From positions 4,418,649 to 4,482,648 of the forward strand of contig NC_052027.1 of NCBI RefSeq assembly GCF_015832195.1: a DNA stretch of 64,000 bases. The letters are read 5' to 3'. Below the pieces are notes generated by a model. That model made no database searches, was not told the DNA's origin, and saw only the letters and a list, made by a program, of their open reading frames with translations. Shown here one piece after another: positions 46,971 to 61,860 of this stretch (positions within the stretch are counted from its first letter, which is position 1; each line of letters opens with the position of its first letter). This DNA comes from Motacilla alba alba (lineage: Eukaryota; Chordata; Aves; Passeriformes; Motacillidae). The position numbers and the translations under genes were made by a program.

Positions 46971-49900
46971 AGCACAACTCTGCTATTCCCAGAGCTCCAC
47001 TCAGAGTTACATTCCCCTCAGCATTTTCAAATATGAAGGAGTCTGGATTTGTCTATTGGCACTCACAGCTGCAGGGACTCAATGGATAGATGGATTTCAG
47101 AGGGTAAGAGGTGTCCCTTAGTGGGGGACCAAAATCAGTTAAAAAATTTAAGATGGCCAGTAAAACAGTAAAAGAAAGGTGGTTCTTTTCCAGCTGCAGT
47201 GCAGGGTGCAGGCGTGTCACTGCATTGCTTTGGTCTCTGCAAATGGGAATATTACTGATGCCTCCTGGTCTCAGGAAGATGTGAAATAAGCCCATTTCTG
47301 TTTGTGATGTGCTTAAACACTATAGCCATCAAAAAGCCAATAAATAGCATGTCCTCACTAAATGTCTTTGTAATACCCTTTTTATATTTGGTGGCTTCTC
47401 AGTTATATTTGCTTTTTTTAAGCTGACGGGGAAAATGCAGTCAAATACAGATAAGTTTGAAGAGAGATTATGTGGAAATGGATGCTACTTTCTTTTTTTA
47501 TACTTTATTATATAGGAATTAACTCAGAATGATATTGGTATCATTCAATTTAAATATAGTGCTTGCTTATGGCCTGTAAGATGATCCGACACATTGTAAG
47601 CAATGCCTTGACACAGTGTATGTGATGAATACAACTCAGTGTATCAAACACCAACTGCACTAAATCCACAATAATGCTGCCTTTTTGTAAGTTCTTTATG
47701 CTCCAGTAGTTTTCATTTTTATGATAAGTATGAACCAGACCAGCTCGGAATACGTTCCACCAAGCGCTTGCTCTTTTGCAAGAATCAGTCACCTAATATT
47801 TATCAATTAAGGCTTGTAGAATAAATAATGCAGGAAATAATTTTATAACAGAGATGTTAAGAAAACATAATTCTCCAAATATAATTTGGCCTGCTTCTCT
47901 TAACACTGAATGATTTTAATTTTTTTTCTTCTCTATAAATTCTCCTCCTTGTTACCCAGCATTGTTTTCCTCAAATGATGTTTCAACTGCACTTAATGCA
48001 CATTATAATGATCATGTCTTCAGCTTTTTTCTTTTGAAGTTGTATTTAATTACAAAATAATATCCTGTTTGAAGAACACCGCTTTGATATGTCCCTCTGC
48101 ATTTAGTAATTATAAACTCGTTCTCATTACCAATATATTTTACATGTTGTTATTTTGTTTTGTTTGCCTATTTTTTGGTTTTAAACCCAGGAATTATAAC
48201 TTGGGTGACGAGAGGTTTTGATTGTAAATTACATGGGAAGTAGAAGTCCATTTCAGAGCCCTGATGTCCACAGCCAAGACTCAGTAATCCATGACTATCA
48301 TCAGGATAAAATTCCTGAATCAGAAAAGTGAGAAATGGATCAGTGGCTGGGACGTGACTGTGGGGGTCAAGAAAGCCAGCCTGGTCCATCAGCCCCCCTG
48401 CATTGATCTGTTGGTGGGCCTGCATTATAACTAGCAGGATAGAAACCCAGCAAGAGGCATAGCCAAACCTAAACCAAAAAACAGTCTGAAAGAGGGATTT
48501 ACATTCCTCTCTCATCGGCATCTGAAAAGGGATTGGCAATCTCTGAGCTTCATGTGTCCAAAACCAAGAGATTTAAATTATTCACATTTGCTAGCATTTT
48601 CAGGACTTCTGAAAAAAAAAGGTGTTTCACAAATGAAAGCCATTACAACATCCAACAACATGCAACAAAACCATACATTTATAGGCAATGCAGATTAACA
48701 GAGCTGCCACACATGTAACGAAATCTGCTGTACAATTTTACTGAGAAGTGAACCTATCTGCTGATACCTCTGGATGATTTTACTGCAGAGAACAAGCTGC
48801 CCTGACAGACCTCAACAGCACAGCCAGAAATGCTGGGGATGCTCTGCAAGACCTCCTTGATATATTGGAAGCAAACACACAAACACAGAAGGGTTAAAAG
48901 AGTGAAGTCTTAGGGAGGTCTGGGCAAAACTTACTTTAGTTTGGATTTAGACCAGAATTTGCCATTTGAGTAACCCTAACATATACATGACAGAGTATAA
49001 TGTATGTCCTTTTTCTGAGCTGGTTTACATAAGTGCCTCTGTAGACTCTGGTCCAACAGTGGTGCCTGTCGGGAATTTCACTGTGGTCAGTAAGATCTTT
49101 GTTTTAATAAGGCTGCATAACAAAATATAGCTTTTGCTGGCTGTAAAATATTAAGTGGGAAATACAGTGTAGGGAAATAAGAGGCACCTAGTGAAAAGGG
49201 TGGTGGTTTTTTAATAAAACTTCCATACCATCATAAGGCACTGGAGGAGCCTGATCCTTTCCCCTTTATGTACTCACATTCTCTGTGATGCAGAGAGGAA
49301 ACATTAACTTTAATTAGTACTGTGGGCCCTGCAGGAATGCCTGGTACCTAAGAAAAAGAAAATACTTAAATATGTGAGCTAGAAAGATTTCATGTGCATA
49401 TAGCTGGTCATCTAGTTAAGTGTTTGCAAGATCACCCCGGAGATTGAAGCCACTCCAGGACAAGGACCTCATCTTCCTCCTGGTGTCTAATGCACCTCCC
49501 TGCTGTTAGTGCTATAATAAATAATAATAATCTGTTAGCATTAGGTGAGCATCTCTCACATGATCAATTTCCTGCTGTTGCAGGAGGGTGAATGTTGGTG
49601 GACTTTGATCCTTCCAAGATTTTATGTTTCTATCATAAGAGAATCATAGCACATAAGCACATTTTTTACTAATGCAGTAAGTAAGGTGGCAATATATATT
49701 GCACTGACATTAAATGAATATTAAAAGGAATTGAAACCATTTCCACATCATGAAGGGAAAAAACCTCCAAGCATTAGATATACAGTAGTGATTCAACAAA
49801 GATACCACTTTTAACCTTCTTCATAGATTAAAAAATCAAATCCATTAGAAAAATAAAACCTAGTCTTAACAGTGATGTATCTTAAAATACCAATGTTCCT

Positions 49901-52900
49901 TTTAAGTCTGTTTTGCCCAGTGACAAACCTCTCCTTTGCCTCTCATACACAAACACCCTGTACACCACACCCATCACTTTCCTGCTCCCCACTCTCATCT
50001 CATTGTAACATCTCAATAATGTATTATGGTACAAATCCTACATGCACAAGGACTTAGTTTGAAAAAAAAAAAAGTGAGATAAGGCACTTCTGCATATAAA
50101 TAATACAGGCAGATGTTTCGAAGAGAGATATGCATAGCAAAACATCTTATTTGTTGGAGGGTATCAATTCTGTGTACATTATACACTTGTAATTTAAGTT
50201 ACTTTCTTATTTTTGCAACGTCTCTGCTCAGCCATATATTAAATTAGAGATTTCAAACCAGACTGAACAGTCCTCTTTTTACCCCTATTTTGTTGCATCT
50301 TGCCAATTCAATGTTTTATTATGTTTTCTGTCATAATATTACTCTTGTCCTTAGAAAACACGTATTTATTCCCACTTGGAATATAGTGTAACTACTGTAA
50401 AGCACTGCTCGAAAGATGACTACAAATTCTGTCTGAGAATAGAAAACATGAACTCTTCTATTACCCAAATATTTTTCAAAGATTTCGCTTTTGTGTGCAT
50501 GTCTGTTGCTGACACACATAATGAGATCATGGGAAAAACCCCACAGCTGACCTGAACTTCTGGGTATAGAAGTATAAAACTATGAGATCTAATAAACCCA
50601 GTGCATGACCCCGTGCAGTTTTTGGACTTAAAGAACTAAATGCTATTGTGAGAGGAATGAGAGCCTACATATTTTTTCCTGTAGCATGGCAGAGTTCAGC
50701 TGTATTATATTTACAGTTGTCAATAAATGTAACGACATAACATGAAGCATATAGACATCTCTGGTCTCCAGCCTCACCAAGAGAATATCCCGACACCTTC
50801 TTGTCACACACAAGGCAGATATTATTTTTATGCACCAAACAGTAGGCAGGATGCAGCAACAGACTGACTCTGTGCTACCACAGTGTGTCTGAGAGGCTGT
50901 CAGCACATACTTTGCCTACTTAACGTTGCTCTTTCAAATAATATAAAAATACTTTGGGCTCTGAGTTTCAACCTCGCTCTTGCTGTGCTGACTAGTAAAC
51001 AGGGAGCTAAAGTTTGGTGCAGCATCTGAGAAATACCTTTATATATAGAAAGGGTGCTCTAGGAGATGGAGGTTACATATCTCAGCTGTTGAGCTCTGCA
51101 TACAAGACTGGTTATTAAATTTAAGAGAAAATTTAAGATCTCCTAAAGATTATAAACTACCCTTAATTAACCCCCACGGATCCCATCGACACTGGAATGA
51201 GCATAGCTAAATGAAAGGCATCACTGTATATAATCTGGAAGCTGTGGAAATCAGAGCTTTAGCATACAAATATATAGGACTAACTCTGTCCTCTGAGACC
51301 CAAGGATTATTTTGGTTTTTAGGATTTAGGTGAGCACTTCAGAAGAGTACTAAATTCTGAAGGAAATGCAGAAGTCTTTCACTGCTTTAAAACTAGGTTC
51401 TTTCAAACATACATAGACAGAAAAATCCTTTTCCCCTGTAGTACAAGTGCTATTAACTTAGAAAGGAAGCATACTTGTTCTATGAATAAAATCAGGCACC
51501 AAAACTCAGCATAAAGGGCAACAATCTAAGGCATGACTGTTCCAGTAAGACCAAAAAAAGAGGGTTTTTTTAGTATGTTAGTTCTTGAAGATGTTTAAAT
51601 GTTTTCTGTTCATCTTTCCCTTTTTCTTATTCCATTAGCTTCCCATTTAACTATAAATAAAGGATGAGTGAACGGTTGGTAACACAGACATGTTACAGTA
51701 TAATCAAAGTGTTTATTTCTTTTAAAATCTTACCCCTGTATACCTGGCTTTGGTTAAATAAACGTCGGAGTGTGAAGTAACAAAACATAAATACCTGCCT
51801 AAATTAGAAGTTATATATTCATTTTAAATAATGGAAAATTCTCCTCAGCCATGCGTTAGCTGGTAGCTGCACTCAGCATTGGAACATTGTTTATTCTTTA
51901 CTAACTAATCATCCTTCATGGTCTTTCAAAAGTTCCTGGCATTTCACTAGTTTACACATTGATTGAATACTGTTCCCAGAACTGCTTGTGGCACTGTGCC
52001 AAATGCTGTGATAATCAGCTGGAAGATTTATTCCAGTTGAGGAGTGTTATAAACATAAGGATTCATAAGGCTCAGCATCAAAAATGAATACTGATGCTTT
52101 CTTTGAGAAGGCTGAAAACTTTCTGTGAGCCTTCGAGACACACTAATAGTCTTTGCAGTCTCCTTCAATATACAGGCTTTGATTTGAAAAACATAGTCAT
52201 TTAACTTGATTTGATTTAAATATTAATAACTATTGGAGGTTTTAACAAATTAAAATATAATTTTACAGTGGCATGTGCAGAGCAAATTGTACATGAAAAA
52301 CCTTAAGGAAATTCACGGATTAACTACTGTGCACAGGATCAGACACATTTGCTGCAACAGGATATATTATTATACTGGGAGATGGGTGGGGAAAGAATAC
52401 AAAGGAAGCTGAAAAAATTCAAAGGGAAGCAGCTGGCAGGTAAATGCACTGAGCCAGAAAGAAATAATAAGGAGAGAGGCAGCGAGTGGAAACGCAAAGG
52501 ATAGTAATTTCTTAAATAAGGCAACAAGAAGTAGAGAGATATGTAAGCTACAGATGAGAACGCTGAATAAAATAGAGACTAGCAAACATTCCCAGTTAGA
52601 GAGAGGGAATTGCTTGATTACTGGCCTAAGAGTAACAGTAAATTAATATTACAGAGACTGAAAAGGTGATACTGACAGACTACCACCTTAATTAAGGGCC
52701 AGTGAAAACACAGAGCATGGCTGACTGGCATGTCCAAAGTCTACAAGTCTAAGAAGTGCTTACACAGAAATTAAAAGTAGTAAAATTGATGAAGCAACTT
52801 CATTGCTTTGTATGGCTGCTTATCAGTGAAATGATGCTGGTATCAGCTTAGGGCGCTGTAAATATCAAATCCATGATATTCAAAACTTGCAAGTGTGGGT

Positions 52901-54712
52901 GTCCAACTCGATACATCTGAGAGTTTGCCTTATGGTCTTCCAAATTTCTTTGTCAAACATAGAAATTACATTTCTTAATGCATGCAGTCATGGTAAACTA
53001 CCCCTTGCTGTTCAGTTCCTCAACACCATCTTCAAAACTTATTTGAGAAGCTCATTCTTGAGCACTGAGGAGTCTCCCTGCACCTTGTGAAAACACTGCC
53101 TCTTGCACAAGAAAACAAACAACAAAAACAGCAACAAAGAAAACTAACCAAAAAAAAACCCCCAACAAAAACTGACACAGAGAAGTTTTCTGGAACTTTT
53201 TTATGCCTTGTCTTTTTTACAGGCAACAATTAAGTATTTCATAGATAGGTAGAATGGGGATGCCACCAATATCTAAAACTACCAAAAGCATTATCACAAC
53301 AAAACCTTGACTTACAAAACTCACAATATATTTTACATCTCCCCTTGGATGAGACCAAGGTACAATATTAATGACGAAAGGAAACAAGGGAACTTGTGGT
53401 TTCCTCTTTGTGGCATGAGAGATTTTCACTCAACAAGGCAATTTTGGGCAGTCAGTGGCTCTTTACAGCAATGCTGGAGCCAGGAATTAGGTGTTTAGTG
53501 CTTGTTCCTGTAGACAAAGGTGATGTTTTCTCACAATAACCGAATTAAACATTTTAAGAGCTGCCAAAATGTCACACAGCAGTAAGAAAAACAGTAAATA
53601 CTCAATAGAGGATCACAGTATTTTAATGAGCGCACATTTTGAATCATTTGAAGAAATAAGACATAAGCAAAGACTTGCATGTTCTGACAGGGAATGTCTG
53701 GATGTTTGCAGCAAGAAGAGAAATTGAAGAGGGAATGAGGAGATGTGAATTACGATGTTTATAAGAAAATAGTCTTGGCATTTCTTGGCAATGTTTCATC
53801 TTCTTACTAAAGTGACTGCTATAAGAATGAATTAGTGTTTTGCTTTTCATAAAAGGAAAAAAAACATTTTTAACAACAAACAGAGCATCCTCAGTCCATC
53901 TTTGATGCAGACCTCTTACTGACCAGTCCTGAACCACAAGATTCTTATGGCAAAGACTCAAAAGAGAGCAAGAAATGTCAATCAACAACCCACTCCTTAA
54001 CAGAGACTTAAAGGATAAAGAAATAGTGATAATATGGCTGATTTTCCTAAGAACCTAAAACTGTGATTTTGGAGATCTTCTCAGTTGCCAAAGGGAGGTT
54101 TCTTGGTAGAATTTATGGGTAAGAACATGAGCCAGGCAACAGCATGGCCCTTCAAAGGTACACTAAATACCACTTCACACAGAGACAAGCACTGAAGATG
54201 AGTGACTGAAAACCAGTCCCTCTCCAGTGGAGTCACCATCAATAGGCCAAAAAACAGGAGCTTTTTGTCAAGGGGAATTATGCTTGTGCATCTTCTTTCT
54301 GCTGCACTGACGAGGACCACTTGAGCCCAAAAACATGGACTAGAGAAAGCTGCATCATTCCTCATGGAAAAATGACATTCTGCCTGGAATCTCATGGATA
54401 TTTCCCATCTTCTTTGATGTATGGATCCCAGAAAAGGGTGTATTGCTCTGTTTGTGATCTTGACACTGCACATGAGGAAAGGCCTCTACTCTTCTACCAT
54501 TTCATATGCCTCTTTTTCTACTTTGCACTGCTGCTTTTTTCTCCACACTGTCCTTGACACACTTTGTGGAAAATACTGCTGGAGACCTGCTCCTGGATGG
54601 AAAGTGTAACGTACATGCTAAAATAGAGGGGTGCATTTGATTTCTGTTCTTTCAGAATGTGGATGTGGGGCCAGTTGGGGAGCAAGAGGAAATGCCCACA
54701 ACTCCAGTCTGC
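46971..54712. other. non-coding unique sequence, long stretch
   Basis: Nearly 8 kb without a supported gene or recognised mobile element. Frames are small (longest 48168-48539 minus, 123 codons; 54081-54473 minus, 130 codons) and featureless. 49516-49530 has a short AAT repeat. The sequence is AT-rich and appears single-copy. Confidence 0.5.
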
Positions 54713-54766
54713 AGTTTCATATTTAAGTTTCATATTTAATTAATTTATTTCTTAGTTTCATATTTA
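54713..54766 (+). repeat. AGTTTCATATTTA 13-mer, three copies
   Basis: The 13-mer occurs twice head to tail (54713-54725, 54726-54738) and a third time at 54754-54766 after a 15-base AT spacer. It is a small local tandem expansion in AT-rich DNA, probably from replication slippage. Confidence 0.85.
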
Positions 54767-57750
54767 AAATATTGGTTATGCCAAGGCCAGAGGAACAGTC
54801 AATATCAACAAGACCATTCAGCAAATGGATCTCCAGAAGGAAACAATACAAACAGATTTATGACTTTTGATGCCAGGAAAGGGTTTTCAGATTCTATTTG
54901 CTTTGCTTATACTATTTATTAATATAATTCTGCTGAACTAGTGCACACTGCATTTATTATTGTTATTCAGTGCTTTATTAGGAAACAGATCAGAAACTAT
55001 TTGAAGATTCTTAACAAACATTCACAGGTCATTCTACTTGAAGATGACAGATATTTTTTAAATAGTCTTTACTTGCAGAATAGTAACCTCGGCATGCCAA
55101 GGTTAACGATATGCCCTTAGTTTAAAAGGTAAGGTGGAATAAAGCTGCCTGTGAACAATGTACCACAGATAAAATAAAACAAGTACTCCTGTTCTTCTTC
55201 TGCAACTGGACTCGAAGGTAGCTGACATAGTTATCAGCTTCAAAAAATCAGATTTCCCCTCTCCCCCCAGTCAAATGGTTTAATAGAGATTACAAAAAGG
55301 CTTCCTTGCTATTGTTTACAAATTAATGAAATATGATCTTCTAAATTAAAGACTAAGACTGGCCTGTTTCTAAATGAGAGATTGCAAATAGCCACAATGG
55401 CTCCCAGCACACAGGTAATGCTGTAGGGAGTGGCTCCTTGACCCTTATTCCATCATGCAGCACATTGTGACCTCAGATCTTAATTTTGCCTCTTCTGCAG
55501 CTGGAAAGGTCAATGTTTTTACTTCTGAACCCACCCCTCTTATCCACATTTATGCAGAGATTGCCATGGAAGAGGAACATTCTGATTTATGTGGGGTTTT
55601 TTCATTCTTTTGCTCAATTTATATTTTGGGCAAAATAGCACATATATACTAAAAGGGAATTGGATGAGAAAAGACAAGTTCATATATAGCTAAAAGCGGA
55701 GGGAATTTTTGGTTTTGTTTTAAACCAATCAAGGCTATTTGGCAGGTATTCTTGATGTCTGAACACTAACTGTTCCTGTTCCAAAAGCATCCCTGACAGG
55801 ATGAAATAGGCTGTTATTTAGCTATCTATAGTCAAAGTACAGATTAGTGAAAGTTTTTGCTTGGCAGCATTTTAAAAGAGAGAAGCTGGGACCTTCATCA
55901 AAACTAAATCCACAACAATGCAGAGGACAATGCTGGTCATATCTGAAAGGTGCTGTCCTTCCCCTCTACTAATACTCCTGTATTTTCCAAGCTGACATTT
56001 ATCTAAATAATCCTGTCCATGCACTGAGAGCAGCAGTTTCCACAGGAGGTGAAGGACATGTATTGCTGAGAGCAATCATGAGTTGTTCCCCTACAAGGGC
56101 TGTGCATCTGACAATCAATCCATAAACACGGGAGAGCGAGAGCAAAAGGGACCCCTTTAAGTTATTTCCCCACATTTCAAATCTACTTGACAACAAATCT
56201 GAAAGTCAACTGTAATTTTAATCATCCAGTAATGTTTTATGTTAGCCAATTACAGGGCTCCAAGAGATTAGCTGAATGTTTCATGTCTGAAAAATATGTG
56301 ACTGGGACTAATTCACTGGACCCTTCTCTAACCTGAGGTAGGTATAAATGAGTAGAGCTTCACTAAAATCAATCGAGCTGTATGCAGTTATACTGTCACA
56401 GAAATTGGTGCTTTAGACTTAGGATAATTTTCCTAATAAAAATAAATTTTAGCCAGTGGATTTTTTTGACTCATACTTGTAATCTAATATTTCAGGCAAT
56501 ATACAGACCTACTAAATCATCCACTTTCCCTGCATGCATTCCAGATGAGCTTTGCTTTTTACATCCCTACCTACTAGGAAGAATGCTCATGAAACAACCC
56601 ATAATTCAATTATAAGTACCTCCAGGAACCTTCTAATTATATGTTAGGCAGGTCAGAAATGAAATAGCCATGCTACCCTTTAGTCTTGGAACAGACTTGA
56701 AACAGTGAAAAGAAAAGTTCATCTGTTCATTAAGAGGCCAATTGTGATACAGTTAAGGGCTCCAGCCAGCTGTTTTGTTGAGATCTGAATATCCATGAAA
56801 CAAACCCCTCCAAAGCTGGACATTTAGCCAGCCTTTGCCTTTCAGCAAAGAATGGGGAGCTGCTCTGGAGGGTAGGTACTGTTCATTAGTCATTTGCTTT
56901 CTAAATCTGGTCATAGGAGTTCACAGGACCAGAATGAAAAACATCTACGGGTACTTAAAGGTGCTATCCTTTTCCCGGAGATTTCCACACTTGTTCTTAA
57001 TTAAATCTCTCATAGGATTGCAGGGCTTTAAAAAAAAAATTAATACAAAACAAGAACGTGTCCATCAGGCAGGTTTTTCTAAGCTCTGACAGCTCTAAAC
57101 GCAGGCAGCTGCAATACAAGCTTGTCCTCAAATCCTTGACAATGACCTCAACCTCAGGGTGAAAGATAATGTAGTTGCTATGCTCATTCTGTGTGGAGTG
57201 TCTACTGATCAGAGACTTGTGGCAAAATATGTATATTTTTTTCTTATGATATAGACTATTGTTCACTGGCAACTCAAGTGATACCACAACATTATCTCTG
57301 TGACAGTTTATGTTTTCATTTTTAAATGGGAAGGAGTAGCACAAATTCAAGCAGACTTGTACTTCAACAGCTATAGAGAAATGACTTTGTAATGCCTTCC
57401 AAATTAACCCCTCCACAGCCACAAGGCTGAAGGCAAAAAGGAGAACTAAGCAAACAAACAATCTAATCCCAGGTACTTTATAAGGACTTCACATAGACAT
57501 CTATACCAACAACAGGGAGATTTCCCAGTAGAGTGGTTCCTGTTACATTTAGCAAGGTATTATTTGGGAGCAGTTTCCTCCAGTGGTGAAAAGTGCCACT
57601 TAACTGATTTTCTTGGAGTAATGACAATTTACATCCTAAGGATCTTCCTCAAAGAGAGAATCTGCCTTCAGTACTTAAAGGCAGGTAAATTTTGAGCTAA
57701 GAACAGAGATAGCCATATAAGAACACTGTAGGAGCCATAAATGACAAAGA
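54767..57750. other. non-coding unique sequence
   Basis: No supported gene. The 154-codon minus frame 56997-57461 begins with a hydrophobic stretch that imitates a signal peptide, but the rest is rich in Cys, Phe, His and Asn and has no recognisable domain. It is treated as chance. Confidence 0.5.
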
Positions 57751-57820
57751 AAGACTACAATGTTATAATTTTATGTTATAATTTTTTTTCCTACAGTAAG
57801 ACTTCAATATTATAATTTTT
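57751..57820 (+). repeat. small tandem and direct repeats (ATGTTATAATTTT)
   Basis: ATGTTATAATTTT occurs twice in tandem (57760-57772, 57773-57785). A longer word of the form aagactNcaatNttataatttt recurs at 57751 and 57798, 47 bases apart. It is a small local duplication in AT-rich DNA. Confidence 0.75.
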
Positions 57821-60800
57821 TAATTCGTTCTTAATTATCATAGATATTTCACTAATAAATTAAATACATTTAGGAACAGCTATGGGAATATATTGTGATT
57901 TAGTCTGGGGGTGTAGGTGCCCCAGAGCTGGGGAGGGGATGGATGGTTTGGCTCAGCACGGGGGCAGGGGCTCAGCCTGTGCTCCACAAGGACAGAACAT
58001 ATGGAAATCTGAGCTGCTAAATATCAAAGCCTTTGTCGCTCAAGTGCAAACTGCAATTTCTGTCAGTGTATAACCTGGCTGGATTTTGAAGGTTTTCACA
58101 ATAAAAGGCATGTTATGACATAAAGGCTGTCCCCTCACCAACCTTCAAGTCCCTGTTCTGAAGCCTGGGCAGAGCAGACCTGTTCAAAAAGAGCAGCACG
58201 ATTGCACTACTTGCAAATATTTCTCACAGGAGCATACAAAAATAGTAATTTCAAGTGACACTTGTTAAGCACGGTATTTCTCACAAAGAGGAAAACCTTT
58301 TTTCAAAGGCATTCTGAACAAAAATAGGAAGAGACGTGGATAGCGCAGAATGCACTTACACTACACATACCTTTTGGTGGGTGTGCACTCTGAACATGTC
58401 TCTTCTTATTCAAAGAGCTGGGATTTTTTACATTACATTAGTCAGCTAAGAAGTTAAGGGGGGAAAGAATAATTTTCATGTAGGAGCCAAAGCTAAATAA
58501 TTTAATACTTAAATGAAAACAAAAAAAAAAAAGTTTCTTGTGGATTTATTCAAATATTTTACCATAGATTGGTTTGATTTGAATATGAGATCCTTTAAAG
58601 ATATTAACAGGAAATTGAGCTAAATTTGACCTTGAAAAGATATGCAATTTTTTTTAATGAAATACTCACTAAATAATTTTTGTACATCAAAAACTAAGAT
58701 ATAATTAAAATGGCCAAAAATCACTTTGCAATTATGACCCAGATGTGCATAGAGATTTAATTGGTTTTGTTACAGGTTAGTATTTTTTCCAAAATTGGTC
58801 CAACATGCCTGTAGTAGTAGTGGGATTCTGAGAAACTAGCAAGAAATCATAATTTTTGAGCTGATTTCACAAACTAATGCCAGCCTAGAAAATATTTCAT
58901 CATATAGAACAATGAGCTTTATTTATATATAATATATATTCAAAGATGTGGTTGCTTCTTTTCTTTTGAGAAGCCAGAGACAGAGGCAGAGTTTTTGTGT
59001 ACACAGGGAAATTTTGTGTAAAAGTATTCAGGTTTTTTAAAAATTGGTCCAATAAAAATTATTTATGCATAGCTACAAGTGCTAGTGTGTAATATTAACT
59101 ATTTTTGTCTGCTCCCTTCTCTTGATTATCGGTACTACTGAAAAAAAGACTGACCTTCCAACACAATCAGAAAAATTTGGAGATTAAGTCCTGGTCTCCC
59201 TTCATTTTCTGCCCATGCTTATTTCAGGTGAACCACACCAGACAGATCCATAATCCTCATCTGTGGGATATGACTCACAGATTAAAATAATCCTGCAGAA
59301 ATCCATAGCTCCTCTTTGTCAAGTGCCTCATGCTTTTTCAACCCATTTTTCCACTTCAAGTATGTGTGTCCGCTTTTTTCCAAAAAGCTATTTACTCGTG
59401 ACAGCTATTTGGTCCATTTTTAATGATATTTTTAGACTATATCTCACTGGATCCTGCCAAAATATTTCACTGCTCCATTAAATTCTCTTCCAAATATTTC
59501 AAGATTTCAGTTTTAGTTTTATGATTTTTTTTTTCTATTAACCATAAAACCCACGGTAAAATAGGAGAAAAAAACAAAATAGAAAAAATTGCCAACTAGA
59601 AAGGTATATGGAGAACGTGTTAACATGATATTGTCAGACATTTATAAACTTCTTCCAATGAACTTTGAATTACCCTGATCCTTTCATATTTTCCAGTTAA
59701 CATACATACATCTGCTCTGCCATGTAATCAACTGATTGTTACACAAGCATTTGCTGAAGCTATGACAAACCCAGATTTATGAGGTCAAACAGTTCAAACT
59801 TAATCCATTCAATAGCTGCAATTTATCGTCTGATGATAATTGTATACACAAACATTGTAATGATTTAGATGACATAGTGTAAAGATGAAATCCGTTTATT
59901 TTAAAAGGGTTTCTAACCCCTAAAACATGTTGCCATGAACACCTTTCGATGTCTGCTTTTAACAACATCGTTATTATTGTTTTATTGATCAGGATTTTAT
60001 TACTGATTTGACACTTATATTTCACACTAATCGAAAAAGGTGTAATTTTTCTGCACGTGTAAGACCGTAATTAATTATATCATTATTGTGTTTTCAATTC
60101 CTTCCATTTAAAGGGGTCCAGAAAAGAGTGCTTCATTTATCATACATGTATCATAAGGAATATGTAAACCTCTTAAACAGACAGAGAGCATGATCCTTTT
60201 GGAGATGATGGGATATGACACAGGCACTATATGGCACTATATTTATAGATTCTTACCTCTATAGTGACCTGATTTTAGAGTGACAACTATTGCAGAATGG
60301 GAGAGTAAATTAACAGCTTCGAAAGCTTGAGTATCTAAAACAATTACTATTCATTACTTTTATAACACTTATTAGTGACCATTCTCTAATGCTTTCAACA
60401 GATAAGGAAACAACCTGCCAAGAATTATGTGACAGATGAGTGGTGTTATGTATATTATATCATATGTGTGATTTTATATGTGCATTTATATATTTTCAGT
60501 TCACACATATAGGAAACAATTGCTAGAAATGGGCAGCAGCTGTGTTCATCTATTTCTTCTACACATAAAACATGTTGGTGACTGTAAATTTCAGAGAAAC
60601 TCTAAAACAAGTAGCTAAATGTGAAATTTAAATTGATCTTTGGTTTACTGCCATTGATTTTGTCAATTTTCTAAATGTAACAGTGTTCACCACTGGGAAC
60701 AGAAACCTGTATATATATCAGCAAAATTTATGCTTTCAACCAACATAAACTTCACAGGAGGAATGACAGTCCTTGCTGCATAAAATAAAATGCTTGTGAA

Positions 60801-61860
60801 GTGAAGGATTTTCTTCTCTAATTAGATACTGTATATTTTTTCAACATCATGTTAGTAAATTTGCCACATAAATTTAAATGCTATTAGCAATATTGCCTGC
60901 CCATATTCAGTTCAGTTTTCTTGCTACAGATTTCCACAAGTAATTTGTGATAATGGTACTAACCCATATGATTAATTCACATGTACAAAAACCATTATGG
61001 GTACTCATAGAAAAATACCTCCAAAGTGTTTCATAAAAATGTCAACAGAAGCACAGCCTAAACTAGCTGATACTTGCAAAACTCCAATATTACTTGTTGT
61101 TTCCACAATTAAAATACAGTAGATTTGTATTTCATACTGTGGTACTCCCTCAGACCATGAATCTCCAAACACCATTCCAGCATGCAAATGCCACTTGCAA
61201 GAGGGGGTTGTTAAAACTGATGTAAAATATGATATCCCACATTTTTCAGGCTGCTTCTCTGAGTGACAAGTGTGGGATTTTGCTCACTGATGAAGCTGAA
61301 ATGCGGTTTCAGTTGGCATTAGGAACCCGCCCTCACCCAGCCCAGCCTGATCACTTGGGGAGAGCATCACAACTGTCACAGAATGAGATCCTGAGTGCAT
61401 TTATTTCCTCAGGATTCAAACCAAACCACTTGCAAACTTGCGTCAGGGACATCAAGTATGTGCTGTGGGAAGCAAGCATACAACCTACTTTAAAACACTA
61501 AGTGAAATAAAATCAATGGCTGAGCTCATTTTGTGCTAATAGTCTTCAAATGCCTTCATTGTTTCACTGTTCTTAAGCAACACACAAGACAGGCATATGC
61601 ATAAGGCTTTGTATTATCAGCCTCAGAAAAGGAACTTTTTTTGCTGGTATAATGTCTGATAAGGTATTAGTACACAAAAACATTTGCCTTTAAAGATAAC
61701 ATCACTTATCTTAGTATTGTAATTCACGGGGTGGTGAAAAGATTCCCCTCATATTAATCTATCTGCTACAGAAACACGTTCACAGAAGGCACATTTGTTT
61801 CCTCGAACAGTAATTGTTAAATAGCATTATGAGCCCTGCCTTGTTTTAGATCATTATGAG
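57821..61860. other. non-coding unique AT-rich sequence
   Basis: About 4 kb without supported gene. 57907-57970 has several G-runs (GGGG-A-GGGG, then GGGGG and GGGG) that could form a G-quadruplex only with a long loop. A 90-codon plus frame at 61229-61501 follows an acceptor-like TTTTTCAG (61242-61249) and is somewhat protein-like but unrecognised. Confidence 0.5.

Noticed and set aside
56997..57461. 154-codon minus-strand frame with a signal-peptide-like start
   Set aside because: A hydrophobic start is common in AT-rich chance frames; the rest lacks domains, conserved cysteine spacing or splice context.
57905..57975. G-quadruplex
   Set aside because: Four G-runs are present, but the central loop is more than 20 bases, outside the usual limit for a stable structure.
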